DNA from: Candidatus Mycolicibacterium alkanivorans
Lineage (GTDB): Bacteria; Actinomycetota; Actinomycetes; Mycobacteriales; Mycobacteriaceae
Assembly: GCF_022760805.1 (NCBI RefSeq)
Contig: NZ_JAIVFL010000001.1
Coordinates: forward strand, 62,001 to 126,000
Direction: 5' to 3'
DNA: 64,000 nucleotides
The position numbers and the translations under genes were made by a program. Of the stretch, positions 34,495 through 42,948 are shown one piece after another. The notes below the pieces were generated by a model, which did no database searches, was not told where the DNA came from, and saw nothing but the letters and a program-made list of their open reading frames with translations. Numbering within the stretch: position 1 is the stretch's first letter; every line of letters starts with the position of its first letter.

Positions 34495-34753
34495 CGTTGA
34501 CCTGATCGCCGCGAATCGCCGTATCCGTGAGAGCGCCCGCGCCGTCGGTGACGGCCTGTCCGCGGTCGAGGTGTACACCGAACCCGCGATCGCCCGGGCC
34601 GTGCAGGCGATCCAGCGGTCTGAAGCCGGCTTGGTGCAATGGCTCTGCGCGCCGACCACCTACTTCGACGGTGATCGGCCGGTGGACCATCTCACCGGAG
34701 ATCCAGACCGGGTCGTCGCCGTGGCGAAGGAGGCTCTCGCCGTCTCGTGGTGA
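34484..34753 (+). CDS. Antitoxin-like protein with DUF2384/ParS-type domain (MbcA-like)
   Basis: The 89-residue protein ends with VQWLCAPTTYFDGDRPVDHLTGDPDRVVAVA, typical of the toxin-binding domain (DUF2384) of Xre/MbcA-type antitoxins paired with RES toxins. The N-terminal helix-turn-helix part is short, and GTG 34484 lies inside the yajQ hairpin, so the true start or integrity is uncertain. Its TGA overlaps a GTG of the following RES-like gene as GTGA, the normal coupling of such pairs. Confidence 0.6.
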   Translation: MHEAVDLIAANRRIRESARAVGDGLSAVEVYTEPAIARAVQAIQRSEAGLVQWLCAPTTYFDGDRPVDHLTGDPDRVVAVAKEALAVSW

Positions 34754-35041
34754 CGCGCCCATCATCCCCGTTCGAACCCGCCGTCACCACGGTGCCAGCA
34801 GGGCAACAGCTGTACCGCGTGCTGTCATCAACGCGCACGGCACGGCATGGGGTTGCGGCAGTTGAAAGTCACTGCCCAGGACGTCACCGCCGGCTCGGCG
34901 TCAACCTACGGCGAGACGGTCGCATGGGCGCAAGCCGCGCATGCGACCGGCCTCGACAGCCTGGTGTGGATGTCGAGGATGTGCGATGACACAAAGGCGT
35001 ACGTCTTCTTCGGGCACCGCTGCACTATCCCACGGCGTTAG
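34750..35041 (+). pseudogene. Decayed RES-domain toxin (MbcT-like)
   Basis: From GTG 34750 the frame reads PAGQQLYRVLSSTRTAR, the start of a RES domain, then loses the match. In another frame from about 34853 the C-terminal RES pattern resumes: GSASTYGETVAWAQAAH, TGLDSLVWMSRMCDDTKAYVFFG, ending at 35041. The central part with the ADP-ribosyltransferase-like Arg/Tyr/Glu residues is missing. RES toxins degrade NAD+; this copy should be inactive. Confidence 0.65.
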
Positions 35042-35144
35042 CCGCATGAGCGGCTATCGAAACGCCTAGTCAGGGCGGGAATAACGGAGCCCCGGATCCG
35101 GTTACCGCCAACGCATAGTTGGACTATGTAGTTGGGAGTTGATG

Positions 35145-35393
35145 ATGAGGGAGAACCACACGAAGCTACTGACAGTTGTCAGCGCCGGTGCGGCGATCGC
35201 GTTGGGTGCAATCGGCGCGGCTGTTGGTCAGCAATATGAAGTACCCGCCTCGATCTCGGGCCCCGGAATGTAGACCGGAGTGACGATCATTCAAAGCACC
35301 GCTCCGGCAGCGCTTGACACGTCCGTGGCCGTGCCGAGCATCACCGGGCCTGCCCCCCTTCCGCCCGAGGAGCAGGGGCTGCCCGGCTCCTGA
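35145..35393 (+). pseudogene. Small exported protein interrupted by an in-frame TAG
   Basis: ATG 35145 (GGGAG six bases upstream) starts a signal-peptide-like protein, MRENHTKLLTVVSAGAAIA, that stops at TAG 35271-35273 after 42 codons. The same frame continues without further stops to TGA 35391-35393, encoding a Pro/Ala/Thr-rich tail ending PAPLPPEEQGLPGS. The tail looks like part of the original protein, as small mycobacterial exported proteins of this composition run on without a break. Either a recent nonsense mutation or a short product. Confidence 0.5.
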
Positions 35394-35443
35394 ATCCGTG
35401 GATGGGCCGGTGATCTGATCGGCGCACTTTCGATGCACTCATC

Positions 35444-35839
35444 CTATCCGTTCACCACCGGGACGGCGGTGTTTGACGAGCAGAGTCGCTCGGAGGCGGG
35501 CGCGCCGACCGGCTGGGAGCTCGCCGCCGGGTCGGTTGAGGTCGTCGACGGCTGCGGCGTCACCTCTTCCGCCCCTGGGCTGAGGTGCAACGCGAGGGTG
35601 ATGGCGACCAGCGCCCCCAAAGCAGCTGCGGCGAAACCGATTCCGATCCACCGGGTCGGCTGCCACGGCAACGTGAAGACCGCGAGCGCCGTCGGGATGA
35701 TCCAAGCGATGCCCCAGAACCAGTAGAAGCACAGACCGAGGGAGAGACACCCAGCCGCGGTCCCCAACAGAAGCTGCCCAACCTTCACCGATTCCGAGAG
35801 CTCGCCCGGTTCGGCGGTAGCACCCTCGGCCATGTTCAT
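35444..35839 (-). CDS. Small membrane protein, third gene of the ESX-like cluster
   Basis: The 131-residue protein starts MNMAEGATAEPGEL and has three hydrophobic segments (about 22-40, 42-58, 68-88), followed by a Thr/Ser/Pro-rich tail likely outside the cytoplasm. The start overlaps the upstream stop by one base (TGATG at 35837-35841), which fixes it over longer open frames. No family is recognised. Context suggests an accessory or immunity role. Confidence 0.6.
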   Translation of the reverse strand: MNMAEGATAEPGELSESVKVGQLLLGTAAGCLSLGLCFYWFWGIAWIIPTALAVFTLPWQPTRWIGIGFAAAALGALVAITLALHLSPGAEEVTPQPSTTSTDPAASSQPVGAPASERLCSSNTAVPVVNG

Positions 35840-36183
35840 CAGCCACCCCTCAACATGAGCACGAAAAGCGTTCCCCAGACAAACAACACCGAGCCCCCTG
35901 ACATCGCCATGACGATCAGGGCCACGCCTGCCGTTCGCAGCGCTCGCAGCCGCGACCACGCCGCCAGCGCGAGACCGGCAAGCACGACAAGAAGACAGCC
36001 GACGCTCAGGGCCAGCCATCCTTGTCCTGCCGACAGGACCGGGTTTCGATCGAGGATCGTGTAGCGGGCGATGAAAGCCCACACCACACCGCCAGCCGTG
36101 GTGCCGAAGAACACGGCCGGGATCCAGTAGATCTGGCGGATGAAATCGCGTTCAGGCACAGATTCTCCTCTGCTGGAACTCAT
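35839..36183 (-). CDS. Small membrane protein, second gene of the ESX-like cluster
   Basis: The 114-residue protein has three predicted transmembrane helices (about 20-40, 50-72, 85-110) and short charged loops. Its ATG overlaps the stop of the large upstream gene (ATGA at 36180-36183), and its stop overlaps the start of the next membrane protein. Such tight coupling implies stoichiometric function with the large protein. Family not recognised. Confidence 0.65.
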   Translation of the reverse strand: MSSSRGESVPERDFIRQIYWIPAVFFGTTAGGVVWAFIARYTILDRNPVLSAGQGWLALSVGCLLVVLAGLALAAWSRLRALRTAGVALIVMAMSGGSVLFVWGTLFVLMLRGG

Positions 36184-37565
36184 CTCAGCTCCGTGACCGT
36201 CGGCGGGGAGGTCACCGGTCCGAGTGTTGTCGTGTGCGGCGGAATCGCTCGGCCTTGGATGAACGTGTAGTACTGATCGACAATGCCGACGTCACCAACA
36301 GTGGTCGGTCGCCACAACCCGGCAAGCGGGCCCCACTCATTGTCGATCCATGGATACATCTGGGCGACAGTCGAAGTCGTCAGTGCAGCCGAACCCGCGG
36401 CCGGCCGGTCGTTGTAGACCTCGAGTGCCGGGAACGCCGTCGGCGTCCCGCCGACACTGACCATGATTGGACCGGGCTGCACGGCAAGTTCACCGCGCAC
36501 AGCAACGGTCGCCTTACCCAACCCCTCACCGCCCGGCGAGAACGGATCTGCGGCCACGTAGCGGATGTAGAGCGAGCCGTCGGGACGCTGTGCGACTCCG
36601 ACGGTCGGAGTGCCGGCTTTGGCTTGCCGAAGTTCGACGTCCACCGACGGATTCTGACGGGCGAGTACCAGTCCGTTCTCGTAGTCGACGAGCAACGCCA
36701 CGCGAGACTGCTCAGGCGTCGCCGAGGGATCGAACCGCCGGTTGTCGCCGATGTTGCTGTCGAACTGCGGAGTCAGTTCGCGGAAGGCAGGGTCGTTCAC
36801 CGTCGCCGACGGGATGAAGAGATTCGCCCGCACGACACCCTGCCCCGGGACGGGCTTGATTCGGCCGACCACGATGTTCGCCGCCACACCTTGGTTGAAC
36901 CAGTTGTAGCTGTGCGCATCCAACGCCGCGGCCGTCTCCCAATCCGCCGCGGACGACGGCGGCCGGTCGAAGACTTTCTTGAACGCGTCGATCTGGTTCT
37001 GCAGCCGTGTCTCGGCGTCCCGCGCCGGGCCCGGAACCGCAGGGATCGGCGCGTCACCGTCGGCCATGTTGATCGCGGTAGCCAACTCGTCGTCGACGGC
37101 ATCAGCCTCGGCCAGGATGGCGTCCAGCTCCTCCTGCAGCGCAAGGGCATTGAGCAGTCCGTCGACGGGGCCACCGACCGGGTCAACACCCAGATCCACC
37201 GTGCTCGTGTACACGTCGATCACGAGCCCAAGTGCGGTTGCCCGGTCCTCGCATCGCTGCAGGCTGAGCTTGATCCCGTCGATGCGATCTGCGGCATCGC
37301 GCGCGGCGTGCGCTACCGCCATCGCTTCCGTGCCATGCGCGTCGAGGTCGGCCCGGGTGGTCGCGATCGACGTCCTGGCCGCAGTGGCCGCATCGCCACC
37401 CCAGCTGCTGAACACCTGCAGAGTGTCGAGTCCGCGTGCGACATCGAGTGCGGCGGCCGCCCGTTCCCGTGCGGCGTCGAAGACCTCCCGGACGGCGTGC
37501 GAGCTCCACCGCTTCACGTCGGCAACCGACAATTCCGAACGACTCATTGCACCAAATTCTGACAC
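36180..37565 (-). CDS. Rv0026-like WXG-type protein, possible type VII secretion substrate
   Basis: The 461-residue protein has a helical N-terminal half (about 1-210) with SSWGGDAATAARTSI, a WxG turn between two helices as in ESX/LXG-type proteins, and a beta-rich C-terminal half with no recognised catalytic motif. It resembles M. tuberculosis Rv0026 by architecture, from memory. ATG 37547 is an alternative start. It heads an operon with two overlapping membrane proteins, and a WXG100-like gene is divergent from it. A secreted effector with membrane partners is an inference. Confidence 0.6.
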   Translation of the reverse strand: MSEFGAMSRSELSVADVKRWSSHAVREVFDAARERAAAALDVARGLDTLQVFSSWGGDAATAARTSIATTRADLDAHGTEAMAVAHAARDAADRIDGIKLSLQRCEDRATALGLVIDVYTSTVDLGVDPVGGPVDGLLNALALQEELDAILAEADAVDDELATAINMADGDAPIPAVPGPARDAETRLQNQIDAFKKVFDRPPSSAADWETAAALDAHSYNWFNQGVAANIVVGRIKPVPGQGVVRANLFIPSATVNDPAFRELTPQFDSNIGDNRRFDPSATPEQSRVALLVDYENGLVLARQNPSVDVELRQAKAGTPTVGVAQRPDGSLYIRYVAADPFSPGGEGLGKATVAVRGELAVQPGPIMVSVGGTPTAFPALEVYNDRPAAGSAALTTSTVAQMYPWIDNEWGPLAGLWRPTTVGDVGIVDQYYTFIQGRAIPPHTTTLGPVTSPPTVTELR

Positions 37566-37634
37566 CGCCGGGCAAAGCCGTCACTTCACCGCGGGTGACT
37601 GGTGAGCCGGCGCGCATCTTGATATCCAAGCCTC

Positions 37635-37931
37635 ATGTCCTGGTTCGCACATCTCGAAGACCTGGTGGCCTCAGCCACCGCCGTCGCCTGCCACGGCGAC
37701 GATCTGGCCGCCAGACACCTCGCCGCCGACGGCCGCACCGACTCCGCTGCGTCCGGTTGGACCGGCCGATCCGCCGCCGCCCTCAACGACCGCGCCGCGC
37801 GATGGGCCGCGACGTCGACGGCGCTGCTCGCCCGCATCGGGGAACACGCAGTCGATTTGCACACCTGTGCCCACGTGTACTCGGTCACGGAGGCCCAGCG
37901 CGCTCAGGCCTGCGAACAAGGCACATGGTAG
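37635..37931 (+). CDS. WXG100-like small protein
   Basis: The 98-residue helical protein contains SGWTGRSAAALNDRAARW, a WxG-like turn between two long helices, and ends with VTEAQRAQ, loosely like the YxxxD/E secretion signal (here YSVTE). Size and layout match ESX-related proteins such as Rv0025. It is divergent from the Rv0026-like gene, with about 70 bases between starts, so the two may be coregulated and interact. Confidence 0.65.
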   Translation: MSWFAHLEDLVASATAVACHGDDLAARHLAADGRTDSAASGWTGRSAAALNDRAARWAATSTALLARIGEHAVDLHTCAHVYSVTEAQRAQACEQGTW

Positions 37932-38003
37932 GAAAACCGCCAGCCCGAATCCACCTCGCCCAACTCGACGTGAACAGCCGACCCCGGCAATACCCTGATC
38001 CCC

Positions 38004-39029
38004 ATGACACCTGACCGCCGCGAACCCAACGTCGTCGTGCTCGGCGGGGGCTCCTGGGGCACCACGGTCGCATCCATCTGTTCCCGGCGCGTGCCGACCC
38101 TGCAGTGGGTGCGCTCGGAGGAGACCGCCGAGGACATCACCAAGAACCATCGCAACTCCAAGTACCTCGGCGACGAGGTGGAGTTGTCGGAGACTCTGCG
38201 CGCCACCACCGATTTCGGCGAGGCCGCCGACCGCGCCGACGTGATCGTCATGGGTGTGCCCAGCCACGGCTTCCGCGATGTGCTCGAACACCTCGCCGCC
38301 GAACTGCGGCCGTGGGTGCCGGTGGTCAGCCTGGTCAAGGGCCTCGAGCAGGGCACCAACATGCGGATGAGCCAGATCGTCGACGAGGTGCTGCCCGGCC
38401 ACCCGGCCGGCATCCTGGCCGGACCCAATATCGCCAAGGAGGTCGCCGAGGGCTTCGCTGCGGCCGCCGTGCTGGCGATGCCCGACCAGAGCCTGGCCGC
38501 CAACCTCGCAAAGATGTTCCGCACCAGGCGATTTCGCACATACACCACCGACGACGTCGTCGGCGTCGAGATGGCCGGGGCGTTGAAGAACGTCTACGCC
38601 ATCGCCGTCGGCATGGGCTACTCGCTGGGCATCGGCGAGAACACCCGCGCCATGGTCATGGCCCGCGCGGTGCGCGAGATGTCCAAACTCGGCGAGGCCG
38701 TCGGCGGCCAGCGCGACACCTTCTCCGGCCTGGCCGGCATGGGCGACCTCATCGTCACCTGCACCTCCAAGCGCAGCCGCAACCGCCATGTCGGCGAGGA
38801 GCTCGGCTCAGGCAAGACCGTCCAGGAGATCATCGCCTCGATGAACCAGGTCGCCGAAGGCGTCAAGGCCTGCAGCGTGGTCATGGAATTCGCCGAGAAG
38901 TACGGCCTGAACATGCCGATCGCCCGCGAGGTCGACGCGGTGGTCAACCACGGCGCCAACGTCGAGCAGGCCTACCGCGGCCTGATGGCCGAGAAACCCG
39001 GCCACGAGGTGCACGGCTCGCGGTTCTAG
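38004..39029 (+). CDS. gpsA: NAD(P)H-dependent glycerol-3-phosphate dehydrogenase
   Basis: The 341-residue enzyme reduces dihydroxyacetone phosphate to sn-glycerol-3-phosphate for phospholipid synthesis. It has the Rossmann GGGSWGTT (about residues 14-21), GVPSHGF, the catalytic-lysine region VVSLVKGLE, GPNIAKEVAEGF and GALKNVYAIAVG with GMGYSLGIGENTRA. It corresponds to M. tuberculosis Rv0564c. Its 3' end overlaps the convergent secreted-protein gene by four bases. Confidence 0.95.
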   Translation: MTPDRREPNVVVLGGGSWGTTVASICSRRVPTLQWVRSEETAEDITKNHRNSKYLGDEVELSETLRATTDFGEAADRADVIVMGVPSHGFRDVLEHLAAELRPWVPVVSLVKGLEQGTNMRMSQIVDEVLPGHPAGILAGPNIAKEVAEGFAAAAVLAMPDQSLAANLAKMFRTRRFRTYTTDDVVGVEMAGALKNVYAIAVGMGYSLGIGENTRAMVMARAVREMSKLGEAVGGQRDTFSGLAGMGDLIVTCTSKRSRNRHVGEELGSGKTVQEIIASMNQVAEGVKACSVVMEFAEKYGLNMPIAREVDAVVNHGANVEQAYRGLMAEKPGHEVHGSRF

Positions 39030-39571
39030 CCCGGTAACCCCGGGAAATAGGGGTTGGTGCCCTCAGGCCGATCCAGCATCGGGCTAGGCCCGGAGGTGAA
39101 CGTGCCGCCCGGGCCGACAACGAAGCCGACCTGGTCGTGTTGGTTCACGCACGCGACGTTTCCGGCGCCGTCCACTCCGCAGGCGATCTCGCGGAAGCCC
39201 AGCCGGGTTTTGGGCGGCAGGGCCTTGACGTCACCGGCCGCCGCGAAGATCGAGTTGGTGGTCGTCGAGAAGCCCGGCTCGCCCGACACTCCCGCGCTGA
39301 CCAGGTTCGCCCCGCCAGGCGCGCCCGGCAGCGGGCCGCTGCAGCCGTAGCTGGTGTTCTGCTTGTTGATCACGCAGGTCACCCCGGGCGGCCCGGCGAA
39401 GGCGTACCAGTTGCCGCCCATCACGGTGTAGTCCACCGGGCTGATCGGGGTGTAGACGTTGACGTTGGGAAGCACCGGTGTCGGGGCAGGCGTCGGATCG
39501 GCCGCGGCACTGCCCGCCACACCGATCACGGCGGTCGCACCCAACGCACCGATCAGGATTCTGCTCAGCAT
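39026..39571 (-). CDS. Secreted protein of unknown function
   Basis: The 181-residue protein has a signal peptide (residues 1-24, GSAAA-DP), a Pro-rich linker and a mature domain with cysteines in VTCVINK, SYGCSGP, IACGVD and VACVNQ, probably two disulfides. The pattern is common in mycobacterial small secreted proteins. Function unknown. It overlaps gpsA by four bases at the 3' end. Confidence 0.75.
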   Translation of the reverse strand: MLSRILIGALGATAVIGVAGSAAADPTPAPTPVLPNVNVYTPISPVDYTVMGGNWYAFAGPPGVTCVINKQNTSYGCSGPLPGAPGGANLVSAGVSGEPGFSTTTNSIFAAAGDVKALPPKTRLGFREIACGVDGAGNVACVNQHDQVGFVVGPGGTFTSGPSPMLDRPEGTNPYFPGLPG

Positions 39572-39623
39572 TCGCCCACCCTATTCATTCGCGGTCCTGA
39601 CTGGGCGCTCCTGTCCCGCCGGC

Positions 39624-40487
39624 TCAGTGCCCGGCCAACTTCTGCAGCCGCGCGATCCGGTCCGCAATCGGCGGGTGGGTGGAGAACAGCTTGCCGATGC
39701 GCTCACCGGAACGGAACGGGCTGGCGATCATCAGGTGCGCCTGGTCGGCCAGCTGCGGGTTGGGCGGCAATGGCGCGGCCTCCACACCGCCGCTGATCTC
39801 GCGCAACGCCGACGCCAGCGCCAGCGGATCACCGGACAGCTCGGCGCCGGACTCGTCGGCCTGGTACTCCCGCGATCGCGACACCGCCAGCCGGATCAAC
39901 GTCGCCGCGATCGGGCCCAGCAGTGAAATCAGCAGCAGCGCAAGAGGATTGGTGCCCCCCTCGCGGTTACCGCCGAACACCCCGGCGAACATCGCCATGT
40001 TGGCCAGCGCAGTGACCACCGATGCCAGCGCGCCGGCCACGCACGAGATCAGGATGTCGCGGTTGTAGACGTGTGAGAGTTCGTGCCCCAGGACCGCGCG
40101 CAGTTCGCGCTCGCTGAGGAGGTTCAGAATGCCGGTGGTGACGCACACCGCGGCGTTGCGCGGGTTGCGGCCGGTGGCGAAGGCGTTGGGGTGGGCGGTG
40201 TCGCTGATGTACAGCCGCGGCATCGGCTGGTGTGCGGTGGTGGCCAGCTCACGCACGATCGCGTAGATCCGCGGGGCCTGCACCTCGGTGATGGGCTGGG
40301 CGTGCATGGCGCGCAGCGCGAGCTTGTCGGAGTTGAAGTAGACGTAGACGTTCATGCCGATGGCGAAGATCAGCGCCAGGAACATGATGTTGCGGCCGAA
40401 CAACGAGCCCAGGAAGACGATGAACGCCGACATCCCAACGAGCAGAACGAACGTCTTGAGCCGGTTGGCGGTCGGATGCCAGGTCAT
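39624..40487 (-). CDS. htpX: Membrane zinc metalloprotease HtpX
   Basis: The 287-residue M48 protease has two N-terminal transmembrane helices (about 12-50), the zinc motif HELSH, the third-ligand region [11 protein letters not shown] and two further hydrophobic segments. HtpX degrades misfolded membrane proteins. Family length and order relative to grcC1 match Rv0563. It lies 72 bases after grcC1 in the same direction and may be co-transcribed. Confidence 0.95.
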   Translation of the reverse strand: MTWHPTANRLKTFVLLVGMSAFIVFLGSLFGRNIMFLALIFAIGMNVYVYFNSDKLALRAMHAQPITEVQAPRIYAIVRELATTAHQPMPRLYISDTAHPNAFATGRNPRNAAVCVTTGILNLLSERELRAVLGHELSHVYNRDILISCVAGALASVVTALANMAMFAGVFGGNREGGTNPLALLLISLLGPIAATLIRLAVSRSREYQADESGAELSGDPLALASALREISGGVEAAPLPPNPQLADQAHLMIASPFRSGERIGKLFSTHPPIADRIARLQKLAGH

Positions 40488-40559
40488 CAGGTTCCTCCTA
40501 CGAACGCACTCTCCGGGAGAGTAACGCCCGGAACCGACCGTGAGGTTCCGGGATCGCCG

Positions 40560-41567
40560 TCAGCCGTGCCGGTTGATCGTGTAGTCGACCAGCGAGGCCA
40601 GAGCGCGACGACCGGGCGCATCGGGCAGTGCGGCCAGCTCCTCGCCGGCCTGTGCGGCGTACCGCTCCACGGTGGCCTTCGCCTTGGCGATGCCGTCACC
40701 GGCGCGCAGCAGACCCAGCGCCTCGGCAAGCAGATCATCGTCCTCGATCGGCCCCCTGAGCAGCTCGCGCAGCCGCTCGGCGTCCGGGCCGGTCCCGTTC
40801 AGCGCGTACAGCACCGGCAGGGTATGCACGCCCTCGCGCAGGTCGGTGCCGGGCAGCTTGCCCGACTCGTCGGGGTCGGAGTCGATGTCGATGATGTCGT
40901 CGGAGATCTGGAACGCGGTGCCGACGATCCCGCCAAGGCGGGCCAGCCGCTCGACCTGGTCTTCGGTGGCCCCGGAGAACGTGCCGCCGAAGCGGCCGGA
41001 GGCCGCGATCAGGCAGGCCGTCTTCTCGTAGACCACCTTCAGGTAGTGCTCGACCGGGTCGATGTTGGTGGTCGCGCCCTTGGTCTCGCGCATCTGGCCG
41101 GTGACCAGCTGCGCGAACGTCTCGGCGATGATCCGCACCGCGTCCGGGCCCAGCTCGCTTACCAGCCGCGAGGCCGTCGCGAACAGGTAGTCTCCGGCCA
41201 GGATCGCGATGTTGTTGCCCCAGCGGGCGTTGGCGGACGGCGCCCCGCGGCGGATCTGCGCCTCGTCCATGACGTCGTCGTGATACAGCGTGGCAAGGTG
41301 CACCATCTCGATGACCGCGCCGGCCACCGTCACCTGCCAGGCGTCCGGCTCGGGGCCGATCTGCGCCGCGAGCACGGTGAACAGCGGGCGGAACCGCTTA
41401 CCGCCGGCCTCGAACAGATGGAGCACTGCCTCGGTCATGAGCTCGTCACCACCGCGCAGTTCGGTGCCCATGAGCTCTTCGACGCGGCCCACCGCGTCGC
41501 GCACCCTCTGGGCGAACGCCGGGTCGCCGAAGTCCACCCCCGCTACCACGGTCGCCGGTGTCCTCAC
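40560..41567 (-). CDS. grcC1: Trans-polyprenyl diphosphate synthase (menaquinone side chain)
   Basis: The 335-residue enzyme has both aspartate-rich motifs: DDVMD (first) and SDDIID (second), plus GKRFRPLF and KTACLIAASG. It corresponds to Rv0562 and makes the long isoprenyl diphosphate that MenA attaches to DHNA. Small residues before the first motif fit a long-chain product. It starts at GTG 41567, only 21 bases from the divergent menJ start, so the two promoters must overlap. Confidence 0.92.
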   Translation of the reverse strand: MRTPATVVAGVDFGDPAFAQRVRDAVGRVEELMGTELRGGDELMTEAVLHLFEAGGKRFRPLFTVLAAQIGPEPDAWQVTVAGAVIEMVHLATLYHDDVMDEAQIRRGAPSANARWGNNIAILAGDYLFATASRLVSELGPDAVRIIAETFAQLVTGQMRETKGATTNIDPVEHYLKVVYEKTACLIAASGRFGGTFSGATEDQVERLARLGGIVGTAFQISDDIIDIDSDPDESGKLPGTDLREGVHTLPVLYALNGTGPDAERLRELLRGPIEDDDLLAEALGLLRAGDGIAKAKATVERYAAQAGEELAALPDAPGRRALASLVDYTINRHG

Positions 41568-41588
41568 ACTGCCAACATACTGGGAAGC

Positions 41589-42848
41589 GTGGAGTTGCAG
41601 TCAGCTGAGGTCCGGCGGGCAGGAGCGGAGCGACCGGGGGTCGAGGTCGTCGTCGTCGGTGCCGGGCCGTCCGGGTCCGCCGCCGCGGCCTGGGCCGCCC
41701 GGGCCGGGCGCGACGTGCTGGTCATCGACTCCGCGGAGTTCCCCCGCGACAAGGCCTGCGGCGACGGGCTGACCCCGCGCGCGGTGCTCGAACTGCTCCG
41801 GCTGGGACTGAGCGACTGGCTCGACGAGCGGATCCGCCACCACGGGCTGCGGCTCTGGGGCTTCGGCTCGTCGGTGGAAGTGCCGTGGCCGGGGCCGTCG
41901 TTCCCGTCGTACGGGTCTGCGGTGCCGCGGATGGAACTCGACGACCGGATCCGCAAGGTCGCCGAGGACTGCGGTGCGGCGATGCTGCTGGGCGTGAAAG
42001 CCGTTGACGTCGAGCGTGATTCGACCGGCCTGGTGTCCGCGGTGGTGCTGGCGGACGGCTCTCATGTGGGCTGCCGGTGGGTGATCGTCGCCGACGGGGC
42101 GCGCTCCCCGTTCGGCCGCACCCTGGGCCGGCGGTGGCATCAGGAGACGGTGTACGGGGTGGCCGCGCGCGGCTATCTGGCCTCGCCGCGCGCCTCGGAG
42201 CCGTGGATCTCCTCGGATTTGGAACTGCGCTCAGTTAACGGGCAGGTGCTGCCCGGCTACGGCTGGATCTTCCCATTGGGCAATGGCGAGGTGAACATCG
42301 GCGTGGGCGCGCTGGCCACCGCGAAGCGGCCCGCTGATGTGGCGCTGCGGCCGCTGATCAGGCACTACACCGATCTCAAGCGGGAATCGTGGGGATTCGA
42401 GGGCGCGCCGAGGGCGGTGTCCTCGGCGCTGCTGCCGATGGGCGGTGCCGTCTCCGGGGTGGCCGGGCCGAACTGGCTGCTCATCGGTGACGCCGCGGCG
42501 TGCGTCAACCCGCTCAACGGCGAGGGCATCGACTACGGGCTGGAGACCGGCCGGCTGGCCGCCGAGATGCTCGGGGCTTCCGATGTTGCGTCCGCCTGGC
42601 CCGCGCTGCTGCAGGCGCACTACGGGCGCGGGTTCTCCGTCGCGCGCCGGCTGGGTTTGCTGCTGACGCTGCCGCGGTTCCTGCCGCTGACCGGCCCGGT
42701 GGCGATGCGGTCCTCGCGATTGATGGGGCTGGCGGTGCGGGTGATGGGCAACCTGGTGACCGACGACGACGCCGATGCGGTGGCGCGGGTGTGGCGCTCG
42801 GCGGGCTACGGATCGCGAATCCTGGACCGCCGCAAGCCTTTCAGTTGA
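41589..42848 (+). CDS. menJ: Menaquinone reductase MenJ (geranylgeranyl-reductase family)
   Basis: The 419-residue flavoprotein has the FAD motif VVVVGAGPSGSAAAAWAARAG near the N-terminus, FPRDKACGDGLTPRA, and GDAAACVNPLNGEGIDYGLETG. It matches Rv0561c, which saturates one isoprene unit of menaquinone to give MK-9(II-H2)-type quinones. GTG 41589 is chosen over a very long upstream open frame that runs antisense through grcC1 and htpX. The stop is followed by a bidirectional hairpin. Confidence 0.92.
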   Translation: MELQSAEVRRAGAERPGVEVVVVGAGPSGSAAAAWAARAGRDVLVIDSAEFPRDKACGDGLTPRAVLELLRLGLSDWLDERIRHHGLRLWGFGSSVEVPWPGPSFPSYGSAVPRMELDDRIRKVAEDCGAAMLLGVKAVDVERDSTGLVSAVVLADGSHVGCRWVIVADGARSPFGRTLGRRWHQETVYGVAARGYLASPRASEPWISSDLELRSVNGQVLPGYGWIFPLGNGEVNIGVGALATAKRPADVALRPLIRHYTDLKRESWGFEGAPRAVSSALLPMGGAVSGVAGPNWLLIGDAAACVNPLNGEGIDYGLETGRLAAEMLGASDVASAWPALLQAHYGRGFSVARRLGLLLTLPRFLPLTGPVAMRSSRLMGLAVRVMGNLVTDDDADAVARVWRSAGYGSRILDRRKPFS

Positions 42849-42895
42849 GCGGAGCCAAGCGCGAGCGCAGCAGTGCGGCTTGCCGCCCGCTAGTT

Positions 42896-42948
42896 GCGAT
42901 TTCGGCGCGCATTTCGTCGCTAGGCGACGATTAGCGCGCCGAAATCGC
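42896..42948. terminator. Palindromic hairpin between menJ and hutH (repeat family copy 1)
   Basis: Arms GCGATTTCGGCGCGC (42896-42910) and its exact complement (42934-42948) enclose an inner stem TCGTCGC-TAG-GCGACGA (42914-42930). The right arm supplies the first base of the hutH stop codon (42948-42950). The structure lies between convergent genes. Related copies occur at 50854-50904 and 60374-60420. Confidence 0.8.

Noticed and set aside
40083..41588. A 921-codon open frame running into menJ from upstream
   Set aside because: It is antisense to htpX and grcC1, both with clear families; only the part from GTG 41589 matches MenJ.
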